Positions 1-10,392 of a DNA stretch of 64,000 bases are shown one piece after another. The position numbers were made by a program, and so were the translations under genes. How positions within the stretch are numbered: the stretch's first letter is position 1; each line of letters starts with the position of its first letter. The notes beneath the pieces were generated by a model. That model made no database searches. It was given only the letters and a program-made list of their open reading frames with translations, and had not been told where the DNA came from. The stretch is from Bolinopsis microptera (taxonomy: Eukaryota > Ctenophora > Tentaculata > Lobata > Bolinopsidae), in the NCBI RefSeq assembly GCF_026151205.1, contig NC_087079.1:4731230-4795229 (forward strand). Direction: 5' to 3'.

Positions 1-233
1 ACATTGTAGGCTCAACAACAACAGACAACTTGCTGCTAGTCCCCTCCCCCCGACAGCGCACTGACGGCACTACACACTCCTTGCTAACTACACATGGAAG
101 TTCTTTCTCCAACTGTGCGGCTACTTGTGAAGTGAGGGATGCTCGGATGTCAGCTGAGCTGCATCCTTGGTAGTTGTGGAGTGTGTAGCTCTGTTCCAGG
201 GGTTTCGGGGAGAAACCTGGGCAAGTTTGAGTG
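1..233 (-). CDS. Candidate cysteine-rich exon, partial at window edge
   Basis: The minus strand is open from a possible splice acceptor (ATATCAG, exon beginning at 233) to the window edge, about 77 codons without a stop. The base composition is clearly richer in G and C than the flanks. The peptide has five cysteines, including motifs such as TCPGFSP, NYQGCSS, LPCVVSKECVVP and VRCRGEG, which suggests an extracellular, disulphide-bonded segment. I do not recognise the family. The acceptor's pyrimidine tract is weak and the phase does not join directly to the next candidate exon at 655-740, so an exon may be missing or the model may be wrong. Confidence 0.4.
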
Positions 234-654
234 CTGATATTTTATGATTTGGAGTGTGTTGTTACCATTTTTATATTAGACTTAAAGAGAGCTGTTGATT
301 ACATTCATGGATTGTACCGTAGCATTAGATAACCTAATAGCGTATTATGCATGGCGAGACAATTTTCAATGTAATATTAGGACATTCAAGGTTAATGGTA
401 TTGATTGAAAAGTAACACGATTCCCATCATACAAAGCGACGAAAGAGACGTCGGTATATTGACTTTAAATTATGGGAGTTACTGAGTTAGGCTTTGTCGG
501 ACGACTGTCTAATGACTACGACCATGGGTATAAAACATACCTTATTAAAATCATTCATCTCGAGTAAGATTTATTCAAGTTTAACGAATTAAACAGAAGC
601 GTGATCAATTTGAGTGAAAATTAGATGTCAAAAAAACGCAACAAAATTACTCAC

Positions 655-740
655 TAGCGCATCTGATTTGAGGAGGAGTAATCTGGCTCCGGTGTTGGTG
701 ACTCCATGACCAAACTCGTCTTCTCTCGTCGTTAGAACAC
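655..740 (-). CDS. Candidate internal exon, unknown protein
   Basis: An 86-nt minus-strand segment runs from an acceptor (GAATTTAG) to a strong donor (CTA|GTGAGT). One frame is open across it and gives 28 residues beginning VLTTREDEFGHG and ending LLLLKSDAL. It starts with two bases of a split codon and ends in phase 0. Sequence on either side is AT-rich and stop-rich. The neighbouring candidate exons at 1-233 and 1070-1266 are on the same strand, but the phases do not join without another exon or an alternative acceptor. No family recognised. Confidence 0.35.
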
Positions 741-1069
741 CTAAATTCAAATATTAATAAACAGATTAACAGCTGGTATATTGTAATTACGTTTAAATGT
801 ACCTCAGTTCCCAAAAATTTTTGGGAATAAGGTATAGTGTAACCATACGGTGGTAGAATATGGACCGACTTTTATTCACGTTATCTAAAATAATGAGGAA
901 GAAAGATAGTCCGTAGCTCTAGACATTCTGCCACAAGTTTCTGTACAGGTTACCAACTGTATAGCTCACCAAAACAGCAACTTCGGAGAAAATAAAACGA
1001 CTCATGGAATGATAGCTAGATAGTCTGATAGTAACCAAAGTGTCCTCCTTGTTGGAATGCAAGACTTAC

Positions 1070-1266
1070 CTAACTTCCTTAAAACGAGTGTCAGCAAGGA
1101 TCCAACCCAAGCTCTCATCGCAGATCGTGGTTACAACTATTTCATCAGCATTCTTCGTCACGTCAAATCGTCCTGCTTTGATCACTTGTCCAGAACTTGG
1201 GTGGATGCCAACTGGGTCTAGGAGTTTCGGACAACTACCGAAATCGTAGCTTTGTGCACTGATTAC
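1070..1266 (-). CDS. Candidate internal exon, possibly cadherin-like
   Basis: This 197-nt exon is bounded by an acceptor (CTTGTTACAG) and a consensus donor (GTTAG|GTAAGT). It encodes 65 residues plus two bases of a split codon. The stretch VGIHPSSGQVIKAGRFDV followed by ADEIVVTTICDE resembles the middle of a cadherin repeat, where an Ile-x-Pro-x-(S/T)-G-x-I turn precedes the strand ending in a D. This is a resemblance only, since the canonical calcium-binding motifs (DxNDN, LDRE) are absent. The gene probably continues left over 655-740 and 1-233 on the same strand. Confidence 0.45.
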
Positions 1267-1280
1267 CTGTAACAAGTAGG

Positions 1281-3040
1281 TTCTTTTAGAAGAAGGGGGA
1301 ATTTGTATTTTGTTTAGTTTTAGCCCATGAACACTTGTAGCTCTCGTAGTTAAAATTTTGTTCCATCTTTTAAATTATAGATGACTTAATTAATTAATTT
1401 TAAAATTAACTATAACCGAAGCTTAACTTTAAGAAATTAAATGAAAAAGAATCGTGACCCACCAGAATTGAAAAGCAGAAGACAATTGTGAGAACTGCAC
1501 GCTCACTTGTCCCTTGCATTTCGGAGGGTTTGTTTCAGCTCCTTTCAATTTAGAATCCTAAAAGTTATTGCGTCAGTGGTGGTTTTTAAGTTCAAAACTA
1601 TTCAATTAAAATTGAATAAAACAGCTAGCAAGATCTTTTTAATGGATAGTATCCTATACAATAAAATAAAACAGCAGATCTATGGACTTTCCAATATAAT
1701 GATATCGATATCGAAAGAACGACCGTCCCGTAAATATGAATCGATAGATCCGAACGAAAATTCAATATCAACTTCTAGGAGAATACGTGAAAAACACCGC
1801 GGTATTTGAATACCATCTCATGGTGATAACGCAGCTCGCATTCTGGGAACGCGTTGCTAGGGATACGCTAGAGTCACATGACTCCAACAATCACCCAGTA
1901 CGTCACAGTTTTATTGCTCCAGGACAGACTAAATATAAGATAAGGTTACTTGCTCCCACGCTTCTGCGCTGAGATCAAATAAATGATTTAAAGCACGATC
2001 AGATACCGAAGTGTTAATACCCGGCCTTGTCATGAGGTGTTGTCATGGAGAATGGAGATTAAACTTTAACAATGGGAATTGCAGTGACATTTGCCAGATC
2101 ATTCTTGGAAATATTCGACATGGTTTAGAATCAAAAACAGGTTGGTTCCGTCAATATTCAGACAGATTGAACGATCTATTTATTTTCCTTTAAACAAGGT
2201 TTTGTGGGCTAGGGTGACTGCAAGTTCTTTTTGTCGCTGTATGCTTATGGTGAGGTTGCAGGATCAAATGTACTTCATGATATAATTAGGTTTTGGTGCA
2301 AAGTCACGTTTAAGGCTCACTGCTCAGTATTTAAGGTGAAACGTCCAACTATTAAATGTATAAAGAATATATATTCTACATCTGAACTTTCCCCCCGAAT
2401 TTAGCGGAATTCATTACTTAATATATTGTATCATTATCTATGATTGGATCAAAACCATAAATAATTATAACGAACAGACTCGCAGAAACATGAGATTAAA
2501 TGACCTAGAGGTCGACTTTGAAATTTAATTTTGATTACATGAGCACAATTATGGCCACTTGTCTCACCTGAAATTCAATGTCATATTCAATCCACTTTGT
2601 AAATACAGCCGCGGTTGTTTATTCTTGAGTGGTTCTCATTTTGTAATTGGGCTAATAATTGGTCACATTTACTTCTCAGATTTACAACGCCACAGCGAGA
2701 TAACTTTAAATATTCCTTGGTCATCTTCTTTCGCTTTTGAAAGGTGACGTCTTGCAACTGAAAAAGGAAACGTTATAACTTGAGTTGGATTATGAACGGA
2801 CGGAAAATTACTTAAATTTCCTAATTTCCACTGAAGATAAGATAAAAACTAAATTTAAGCTCAATTCTAGGTACGACAAACGCTTCCGTGGTTTTTATCG
2901 GGTATAATAGGTCAGTCATATTTAAATGTGAACAGTGAACGTGCTAAAAATATTTTTGTTCTATTGATGACCGGTAAGAAAAGAATTTCCTGCAGCCTGA
3001 TCACTTGGTTCCCCCACGTTTGCTAGCCGTTATTTCAACT
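1281..3040. other. Unassigned AT-rich stretch
   Basis: No gene, repeat array or element was recognised. Short open frames of 60-100 codons on the plus strand (1507-1809, 1787-1972, 2011-2193, 2559-2747) have no splice support or family resemblance, and several lack an ATG. It could be intron of the minus-strand gene suggested by the flanking exons. Confidence 0.5.
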
Positions 3041-3042
3041 TT

Positions 3043-3266
3043 TCAAGAGTGGGGAACTAAAATTATTTTGAATCTATTAACTTTGACATAATCCATCAGC
3101 TTGAATAGCTCTGATAACGTCAAAAAAAAAATAGAATCTGGTAATACTGGCCGCAAGCTGGAATTTTGAGATTCAAGCACATCAGGATGTTCAAGGGTGC
3201 AGATGTCACTCACCAAATACCGTGGAATTTTCTCGTAGGCCTTAAGATGACTCGTCCAGATCCAGT
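3043..3266 (-). CDS. Candidate exon, unknown protein
   Basis: A good acceptor (TCTTTTCTTTTAAG) is followed by an open minus-strand frame beginning WIWTSHLKAYEKIPRYL. A strong donor (TTTG|GTGAGT) at 3213 would end the exon after 53 nt in phase 0. If that donor is not used, the same frame stays open for 74 codons through EHPDVLESQNSS to a TGA at 3043-3045, which would make this a terminal exon. Both readings look protein-like and I cannot choose between them. It lies 540 bases upstream of the plus-strand UGT and may belong to the left-edge minus-strand gene. Confidence 0.35.
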
Positions 3267-3808
3267 CTTAAAAGAAAAGAGATTGTGATGGAGCCAATGT
3301 GGATAATATAAATTGATGTTCGTCATTAAAAATATATTCAGTAATCGGTATGCTTTGTCATGCTGACAATATATGCATTGCTAATCAAATAATAGAATTG
3401 GGTAAAGATAAAATATAATTTAGTTACATTTGACACTCGAATTCTGTCACAATACACCTCAAGTTTTAATCAAATCTTAATTGCTTCAGATAAGGAGAGT
3501 ACTGGCTAATTTGTTTCAAGCTTGCCTTGTGAACGAAAGGTAAAAATTTTTTATAATCTCGATCATTTTGATTAAAACGGTGCATTGTTTCAAACGGACG
3601 ATTTTCAAGTGATGCCAAATTTATCTTGGGTGTGTGAAATATAAATCAGTCCGCTATTTTATTTAAATCAAGTTTGCTTTAGGATTGTGCCCGTTTATCT
3701 GTTAAATGCCTTTTATTTGAACCTTCTCAATTTAGCAACCAGTGAGTTCTTGTCTATTATATGTTATGATACGGTTGTTTATCAACATCACTCTATTTCA
3801 GGTAAAAT
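3267..3808 (+). promoter_or_regulatory. 5' flank of the UGT with a leader splice acceptor
   Basis: The ATG of the UGT at 3809 is preceded by CTCTATTTCAG ending at 3801, a good 3' splice site. The leader exon would then start seven bases before the ATG, implying an intron in the 5' untranslated region. No upstream leader exon or core promoter could be fixed. A minus-strand open frame around 3482-3540 looks weakly coding but has no donor. Confidence 0.4.
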
Positions 3809-5329
3809 ATGACGTACTTACAACTATTCCTCCTGGGGATGCTCTACCCTCAAACCCTCTCTTGGGATGTGCTCTTCGTGAGCGTCTTCAGTTCGGGATC
3901 CCACCAAACAGTCTCCGGGCCTCTAGCTAATCTTCTCCTAAAGGAGGGTCATCGTGTAACCTACATGAGCACCAACATACCAGGATACCTTTCCATTGAC
4001 GCTGAAAAACTCAAGATACCTGAATGTGAGGCTTTAGTGAATGGGTACGGGAGCGGACGTAATGGAACACAAGATGACTCGCTAATGGGGAAATTTAGAA
4101 AACTGGCAGACAAAATGGATAAATCGTTGGGAGCCTGTGAACGGTTCTACAACGAACCTAACGTGAAGAAGCTAATGGAATCTGGGAAGAAGTTTGTTCT
4201 CTTCTTCACTTTCTCCGCTTACTACGATAACCCCCCCCTTTTTTTGGACTTGACTCGCTCACCACCTTGGAATCAGAAACTCAATCCTCCACGTGACCGC
4301 CCCGTACGTCCTCCCTCTACACATAAGCCGACTAGGTCTCCCACTTTACGCAGCTAGCGTTAAGATAGACGACATCCTTCTCAAGGGTAAAGACCATCAA
4401 CAACTCACTGACTCTATGTCTGCCCGAATTTTCAACCTCTTCCAGAGGAACATGTTCGAGTTACTACATAAAGCAGCTGTAAACTGGTACATTGAACCTG
4501 TTCTCTACAACAACATCCCAGGGTACCCAGGGTACAAGGAGTCTTACAAAACTGTGAAGCTCATGTTGATGAACATCCACCACCACCCTCTGATAGATGG
4601 ACCCACTCCATTTGGACCAGGGATGCTCGCTTTGGGAGGATCGTTGTGTACAGAATACAACAAGGAGGAGGTGTCCAGGTATGCTGGGTTGGCTGAGTTT
4701 ATGGATGGTGCAGTGGAGGGGTTTATCTTCATGTCATTCGGGTCCGTGCAGATGGATATACCTGCGATTGAACAAAAGAAATGGCTGGATGCTTTTAAAG
4801 AGCTCCCATACAAAGTTATCTGGAAACAAAACCCGATAAAAGAGTTACCTCATAATGTCCAGCTTTTCAACTGGTTACCACAACAGTCCATCCTGCAACA
4901 TCCAAACTTCAAGCTCTTCATCACTCACGGAGGACACGCCAGCAAAGAAGAAATAGCTTGTGCTGGGAAGCCCATGTTGGTGGTCCCACAGTTGCAAAGG
5001 ACCAGTTCTACAACGCTAAAAGAACCGCTGAGATTGGAGTCGGAGATAATTTATTGGATTTGTCAGGCACCTCAGTGGAAGTGATACAACAGAAAATATT
5101 GAACCTGACTGACGGGAGATATGATAAGATCCTGAGGACAGTTCGACGGCAGATGCTGGCAACGAAGCTTACTAATGAGCAGATCCTGGGACATCTTGAT
5201 GCGGTGGTGTCGGGAAACAACTTCTTACCCGGATATCAACCTTGGTATGAGTACCTCTATCTAGATGTTCTTCTCCTACCTGCTTTACTCTTTTTAGGGG
5301 TTATTTTTCTGAAGAGGTGGCGTAAATAA
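3809..5329 (+). pseudogene. UDP-glucuronosyltransferase, intronless, two frameshifts
   Basis: UGTs transfer a sugar from a UDP-sugar to small lipophilic molecules and sit in the ER membrane with the catalytic part in the lumen. The reading starts with a hydrophobic signal segment, then SSGSHQTVSGPLANLLLKEGH, the usual UGT N-terminal motif. The C-terminal half has FMSFGSV, WLPQQSILQHPNFKLFITHGG and GKPMLVVPQ...DQFYNA, the family's UDP-sugar-binding signature, and ends with one membrane helix and a basic tail KRWRK, as ER UGTs do. The joined length, about 507 residues, is normal. The reading frame shifts by one base near 4250-4257 and shifts back near 4994-5000, within VPQ..KDQF. All family motifs survive on both sides of each shift, so this is either a very young pseudogene or an assembly error. 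The first break is just after an 8C-7T homopolymer run, which favours error. Confidence 0.92.
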
Positions 5330-5333
5330 TTTG

Positions 5334-6256
5334 CTGTTTGTGTGGACCAGATTTTATAATTATGAGGTGTTCTCGAACCTTGTTAAATGTGTTGCCAATA
5401 TTATAATTATCATGCACTAAAAAGTTGAGAATCAAAAACGGGATTCACATGAGTGCTGGGAAACACGACCGTTTCCCCCTCTACGCATTTGATAATTTTT
5501 CTCTTTATCATTGACCCTCATCAAAGTCGTTATTCATTAGATATTATACGTTCTGCTTGATTTTTCTGTATAAGCAGTTCACATTCGATTGATGTAAATT
5601 TTAATTATACATACCTAGATCCAGATTTAACTTTGAATAGCAGGTACCTTTTTAGTGGCAACCATTAAAAAGTGTTTTATTTCTCTCGAATTATTCGAAG
5701 AATTTTAGCGTATTGCTTCAGAAATTGCAGGATATTATTTCAGTTTCACGATGATTCATACCAAGAATTGAAGAATTAGTTCCAATCTCATTGAGTCTGA
5801 TTTTCTCTCCAAATGTAAAATGTAAATTAGTTATGATTTTCATCAGCTTGAATGGAATGTTACTTGACTGAAGAAAAAATAAAAAATCTCAGGTATAAAA
5901 ATGAGATCCAGATAAATTCAAAGTTTAACTCACTTCAAAATAACCCCGATAATCCCTCTTATCCCTGGAGAAATGGTGTACACAAACCTTCTGATTCCTA
6001 TAAATGTACAATGATTATAATAATTATTTCGCACTGCACAGATGTAATGTTGGGATTATCCGTCATATAAGCTGCAAGTTTATAGAACGGGTTAATAAAG
6101 TTAGTTATGTGACAGCGAGTGCAGAGTGATTAATCATTACCCATATGATAACTTAGAGATGGAATTTTTAATGAACTTTTGTTGGACGTCAATAAATTGC
6201 AGATTTGTGACATTCTTTAAGTACCATATTTGCTTGAGGACATGTCAAGTTTTTAC
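5334..6256 (+). repeat. UGT 3' flank, duplicated at 60076-60956
   Basis: The roughly 920 bases just after the UGT stop codon recur in the same orientation at 60076-60956 with small indels and scattered substitutions. Both copies begin at TTTGTGTGGACCAGATTTTA and can be followed through the GAATGTTACTTGACTGAAG segment to TTGCTTGAGGACATG. Beyond about 6256 and 60956 the similarity is lost. This segment probably includes the UGT 3' untranslated region, but the frames here (for example 5852-6070) are not conserved as protein. No gene otherwise. Confidence 0.9.
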
Positions 6257-6626
6257 ATATATGTTTTTGTCACGCGCGCCGCTGCAATTTTAAATTCACG
6301 ACGTATCTGCATAAAAGGATAACTGATCATATCGGATGTTCAAGAATCAATAGTTCCCACAGTCAGACAACGAATGAGTTTAAAAATTCCAACAAAATCT
6401 TTATAACATCATTGGTAAAACATTTTCGGACATCTTCAGTACCTAATAAAGATAAGGGTTAATACTCCAATTATATCAGAAAATTTTAATTTGAACTAAA
6501 GGATGTTAGCTGTAAAAAGAAGCCAAACTCTCAAAAATGGAATGGGAAGCACTCGGGTATGGGGGGTTGTGAGGCCCCAACTAGTCGGAAAAAATATACT
6601 AGTCCCTGCATTAAGGGTGAAATAAT

Positions 6627-7100
6627 TTAAGGACCATTATCAAAAGTTTTATTTTCAAATAAAAGTGGCATACCAAAAGGATCACATGAATTAATACCAT
6701 ATGGTTTCAAAGTTCTGAGTTTTTGTATAAATAGATGTTCGTTAACTTCTAAATTACTAGGGCTAGAATTCTTTAGGATAAAAACATTATAAGAAGCATC
6801 AAAATCAGGTCTATTGGAAAGGTTATGTGAGTCTATTAGGTGAGCTGCTAAACTGTAAGTGTCACTATCATCAGATAAAAAATCATCACTATGTTTTAAG
6901 GAAGGGTCTTTCAATAATTTATAATAGTTAGCTCTATGTTCGGTTACTCTTTCATGCAAAGTCCTAATGGTACGTCCAACATAGCAGAAAGGAGATGGAC
7001 ATAATTTACAAATGAATATATAGACTATGTTGTAGCTAGAACAAGTAAGTATCATATCGGATGTCATCGCAGAAAGAGGTACATTATTGTATTTCATCAT
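6627..7100 (-). pseudogene. Penelope-like element, GIY-YIG endonuclease fragment
   Basis: The 157-codon minus-strand frame contains CSSYNIVYIFICKLC, then FCYVGRTIRTLHERVTEHR, and near the end NEHLFIQKLRTLKPYGIN. These are the GIY-YIG core (VY...CYVG), the catalytic Arg and the metal-binding Glu region of the endonuclease found at the C-terminus of Penelope-like retroelements, with the usual leading CxxC zinc-like pair. In intact elements this follows a reverse transcriptase in the same ORF; none is visible at higher coordinates, so this is a 5'-truncated copy. The endonuclease part itself has no stop. It lies just past the breakpoint of the duplicated UGT flank. Confidence 0.85.
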
Positions 7101-8141
7101 CTAACTTATTATTCTCCGTATGATTTATCATCTTTAATGTTTTGTCTGTGAAGTAAAATTAAAGTCTAGATCGATGCAATAAGGGTAATTTCCGTAACAG
7201 TCTTTATTTACATAATAACAAAGTTTCTGTTACTGCACCCAAACGCAAAATGATACCAAGGATGGAATCAGTCGCTCAATTTTCCCATTCGTCACGTCCT
7301 TCAAATTGTAACAAACTTTTGTGTTGAGTACTGCATCCTATCATCAATTGTAGATGAGAAAAGCGAATTTGGGTTTTGGTATAATTTATACCAAATTTAT
7401 ACCATTTCTTCAATGTTTCCGATTTTTCAATTAATATTTTTTGGTTATGATTATTACTCAATTGCATTTTTGAACTTGAAACAGATACTACTTTAGTCTT
7501 TAGCAGATTACAGACTATTTATATTTCTAGTATAACTTTGTCTGTTACTATAAAAGGAACCTTTCAATAATAGTATAACTTTAATATTTAATCTAAACAT
7601 ATATAATGTCTTTGATAATTTAAAAACAATTAAATCGGAGCTCAACCACTCAGCCACCCTGCAGACGAATGACCTATCCATATCATTAAATTACGCTATC
7701 TATCTATGATTTACAATCAATACTGTTCTTAAAAAAGGAACAACACCAGCCTTGCAGGGGTCATCAGAATATCGACATCATCTAGTTGTTCCTTGATAAA
7801 GGAGCACTAAAACACTAATAAGTATATTGTTAATATCGCCGATATACGCGGTGCATGGCAAATAATGGCTGAGTTCCGTATTCCTGAATTGCTTTTTTGT
7901 TATAAAATCACGACCAAAGCTATTGTTAGGATGATTTTTGTTTAAAGCCCATTACATTAGGGCAGATTAGAACCAATTTAATTTGAGACTTAAGTTTCAC
8001 TGACTATTGTGCAATGTGATCGATGGTTTTATCATGGTTGTGGACTATGTGCTTATGTGCATTTTAATTTTGGAGTATTGAAACTTTTATTTTCGATAAC
8101 AATAGTTTCTTTTGAAAAATTGTCAGTTCAATTGAAAGGTT
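7101..8141. other. Unassigned AT-rich stretch
   Basis: No gene recognised. A 63-codon minus-strand frame at 7276-7467 has no family resemblance, and no reverse transcriptase motif belonging to the Penelope fragment was found here. Confidence 0.5.
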
Positions 8142-8149
8142 GACTTTTT

Positions 8150-8687
8150 GGCAAGTTTCCATAAACGATATTTTATTATCGGCGACAATAATCGCTTATT
8201 GGGCGCTTTCTCGGCGCTTTTAAAAAAAAAATCGTTTACAATCGATTTTTTTACGATTATAAACGGTTCAAAAAAAATCGCTTATAATCGACTATAATTG
8301 ATGTCATAATTCAAAAAGCTAAATTGCACCCCAATTATAAGCGCTTATAATCGCTTATAAATGGTTCAAAAAAGCGCATACGAATCGCTTATCCGGCCAA
8401 CCGCTTATCCACCCGTTTTTGGCGCCAATCCTACTGGAAAACCGCTTTCAAATCGCTCAGCGACGCTCATAAGCGCTTAAAAGCGCTTATAAGCGCTTTT
8501 AAATTCAAAAAAGCGCTTTTTTGAATTATGACATCAATTATAGTCGATTATAAGCGATTTTTTTTGAACCGTTTATAATCGTAAAAAAATCGATTGTAAA
8601 CGGTTTTTTTTTTAAAAAAGCGCCGAGAAAGCGCCTAATAAGCGATTATTGGCGCCGATAATAAAATATCGTTTATGGAAACTTGCC
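8150..8687. mobile_element. 538-bp foldback transposon, short derivative
   Basis: The element starts GGCAAGTTTCCATAAACGAT and ends with its exact inverse complement. It is flanked by a perfect 8-bp direct repeat, GACTTTTT, at 8142-8149 and 8688-8695, the mark of target-site duplication on insertion. The whole element is close to a palindrome and has no coding capacity. Its left about 180 bp match the left end of the 4.5-kb element at 39243-43729 and its right about 330 bp match that element's right end, so it looks like an internal-deletion derivative moved by a transposase supplied elsewhere. The 8-bp duplication suggests the hAT superfamily, but the terminal bases are not the usual hAT CAG start, so the superfamily is an inference. 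Confidence 0.88.
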
Positions 8688-8744
8688 GACTTTTTCAGAT
8701 GATTAAGAATTATTAAATATTAATTGTCATATTGATATAACATA

Positions 8745-9641
8745 CCTTATCGGACCTTATTTGGACGGACATTACTTGAACGCTGGAGGCCCTAGCGTTC
8801 ATCTTAATGTCCTTTCAAATAAAGTCCGTTCAATTAATGTCCGTCCAAGTTAAAGTCCGTTGAAATTTTTTCAAAAATTTTTTCATTTCGAACTTTTTGT
8901 CCAGAATATGACAACTTTGAGAACTTTATTGTGCCGTAAGTTAACGATGGAAAGGTTCTCCTTGGTCTGCCGGAGGCACAGAAAACTCTACTAGTATATT
9001 ATACTATATATTTTCAAGGGTCACTTGGCGGAAAAAAGTCAACGAAATTATGGCACTCAGCAACATAGTTCATGAACTAGTCCCCACCAACATGACAAAC
9101 TTGTTCCAGCCTCTAGATATTACCGTAAATCGTGTTTCCAAGGACATTGTCCGACGTTGTTATAGTTCATATTACTCGGGGGCGGTCATGAAACAGTGCT
9201 AGGAAAGCTCCACGTGATGTTAAGGTTAACCTAAGTTGTCTAAGATAAAACCACTTCACGCCGAATGGCTTGTAAAAGTTAACACTGAAATGCAGGACCG
9301 GGGTAGTTTGATAAAAAAAAGGTTTCCATAAAGCTAGAAATCACTGATGCTTTAAGCATGGACTATTTCATGCACGAAAACCCATTTGATGAAGATGATA
9401 TGTGATATTAGACACTGATCATGTACACATATTTTAACATTTTTACTGCTCAATGACTGCTTTTCTTACTTACTGTATAAAAAATGGATTTAAAAATCAT
9501 TTGCTGAAATTTAAAAAACGTCAAAAAAATTGAAAAAATTCGGATTTTTGATGGTTTTGAATGCCTTCGAGTGTTCATATTAATGTCCGTTCATAATTAT
9601 GTCCGTTCATGTAATGTCCGTCCAAATAAGGTCCGATAAGG
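8745..9641. mobile_element. Pogo/Tigger-like DNA transposon remnant
   Basis: The ends are inverted repeats of at least 30 bp that start CCTTATCGGACCTTATTTGG, flanked by TA on both sides (8743-8744 and 9642-9643), as expected for Tc1/mariner-pogo insertions. Inside the termini are subrepeats of AATGTCCGTTCA type. The centre carries a decayed transposase (separate entry). At 897 bp the copy is too short for a full transposase, so it is internally deleted. Shorter relics of the same termini occur at 12497-12612 and 47816-47905. Confidence 0.75.
9030..9410 (+). pseudogene. Decayed pogo-like DDE transposase C-terminal part
   Basis: The plus strand at about 9040-9175 reads HELVPTNMTNLFQPLDITVN followed by RVSKDIVRR. 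This matches the well-known block of the DDE_1 transposases (Jerky/Tigger/pogo), a Pro-x-Asn-x-Thr-x-x-x-Gln-Pro-Leu-Asp motif followed by a basic helix. Further on, broken by stops and shifts, are segments resembling the family's tail (LSCLR, then HFTPNGL, then KKGFHKA). The catalytic aspartates upstream are missing, so the copy is inactive. Confidence 0.7.
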
Positions 9642-9744
9642 TACCTATTATCTAACTTACAAGGTTACGTCAAAAAATGATAACGAATATAACACGTATT
9701 ATTATCTTATTATAATTTTACATAAAAAGTGCATCCGATTTACG

Positions 9745-10095
9745 TACTTTAGTTCGACACGTACTCTAGTTCGACAACTAAAGTTCGCCAGGAATCACCA
9801 ATGTCAAACATCGGTACGTGTCGAACTAGAGTCAAGGTAGCGTACTTTAGTTCGACAAATATTTTCCCTCCATTTTCTGCTTGTGATCCAACAGCTTACG
9901 TAAAAATTCAGATCATGTAACTGTTGCTACTATCGGATCACATAGACAATTGATTATACAATATTTATGAATATTCCTTTTACCCAGTCAAAGTTCTTTT
10001 GTCAAACTTCAGTACGTGTCGAACTAAAGTTAAGGTAGTTTGACAGAGTCGAACTTTAGGGGTTTGTCGAACTACAGCACGTGTCAACTGTCAAA
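9745..10095. repeat. Interspersed AGTTCGACACGTAC-type repeats
   Basis: Short units of the form TAGTTCGACACGTACT and their inverse complement alternate here, giving several small inverted pairs. Similar units occur at 54605-54800 and about 23625-23660, so this is a dispersed family. No coding capacity. The stretch leads directly into the 17-bp array that follows, whose monomer shares the core GCGACACGTACC. Confidence 0.6.
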
Positions 10096-10099
10096 CTAC

Positions 10100-10392
10100 G
10101 GTACGCGTAGTGCGCCACGTACCCTAGTGCGCCACGTACCCTAGTGCGACACGTACCCTAGTGCGACACGTACCCTAGTGCGACAAGTACCCTAGTGCGA
10201 CACGTACCCTACGTGCGACACGTACCATAGTGCGACACGTACCCTGGTGCGACACGTACCCTAGTGCGACACGTACCCTAGTGCGACACGTACCCTAGTG
10301 CGACAAGTACCCTAGTGCGACACGTACCCTACGTGCGACACGTACCCTAGTGCGACACGTACCCTAGTGCACCACGTACGGCCCTAGTGCGA
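10100..10392. repeat. 17-bp tandem array
   Basis: About 17 copies of CACGTACCCTAGTGCGA follow head to tail with few changes, including two copies with an extra base (CCTACGTGCGA). The minus-strand frame 10347-10553 overlaps it and is not treated as a gene. Confidence 0.9.
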
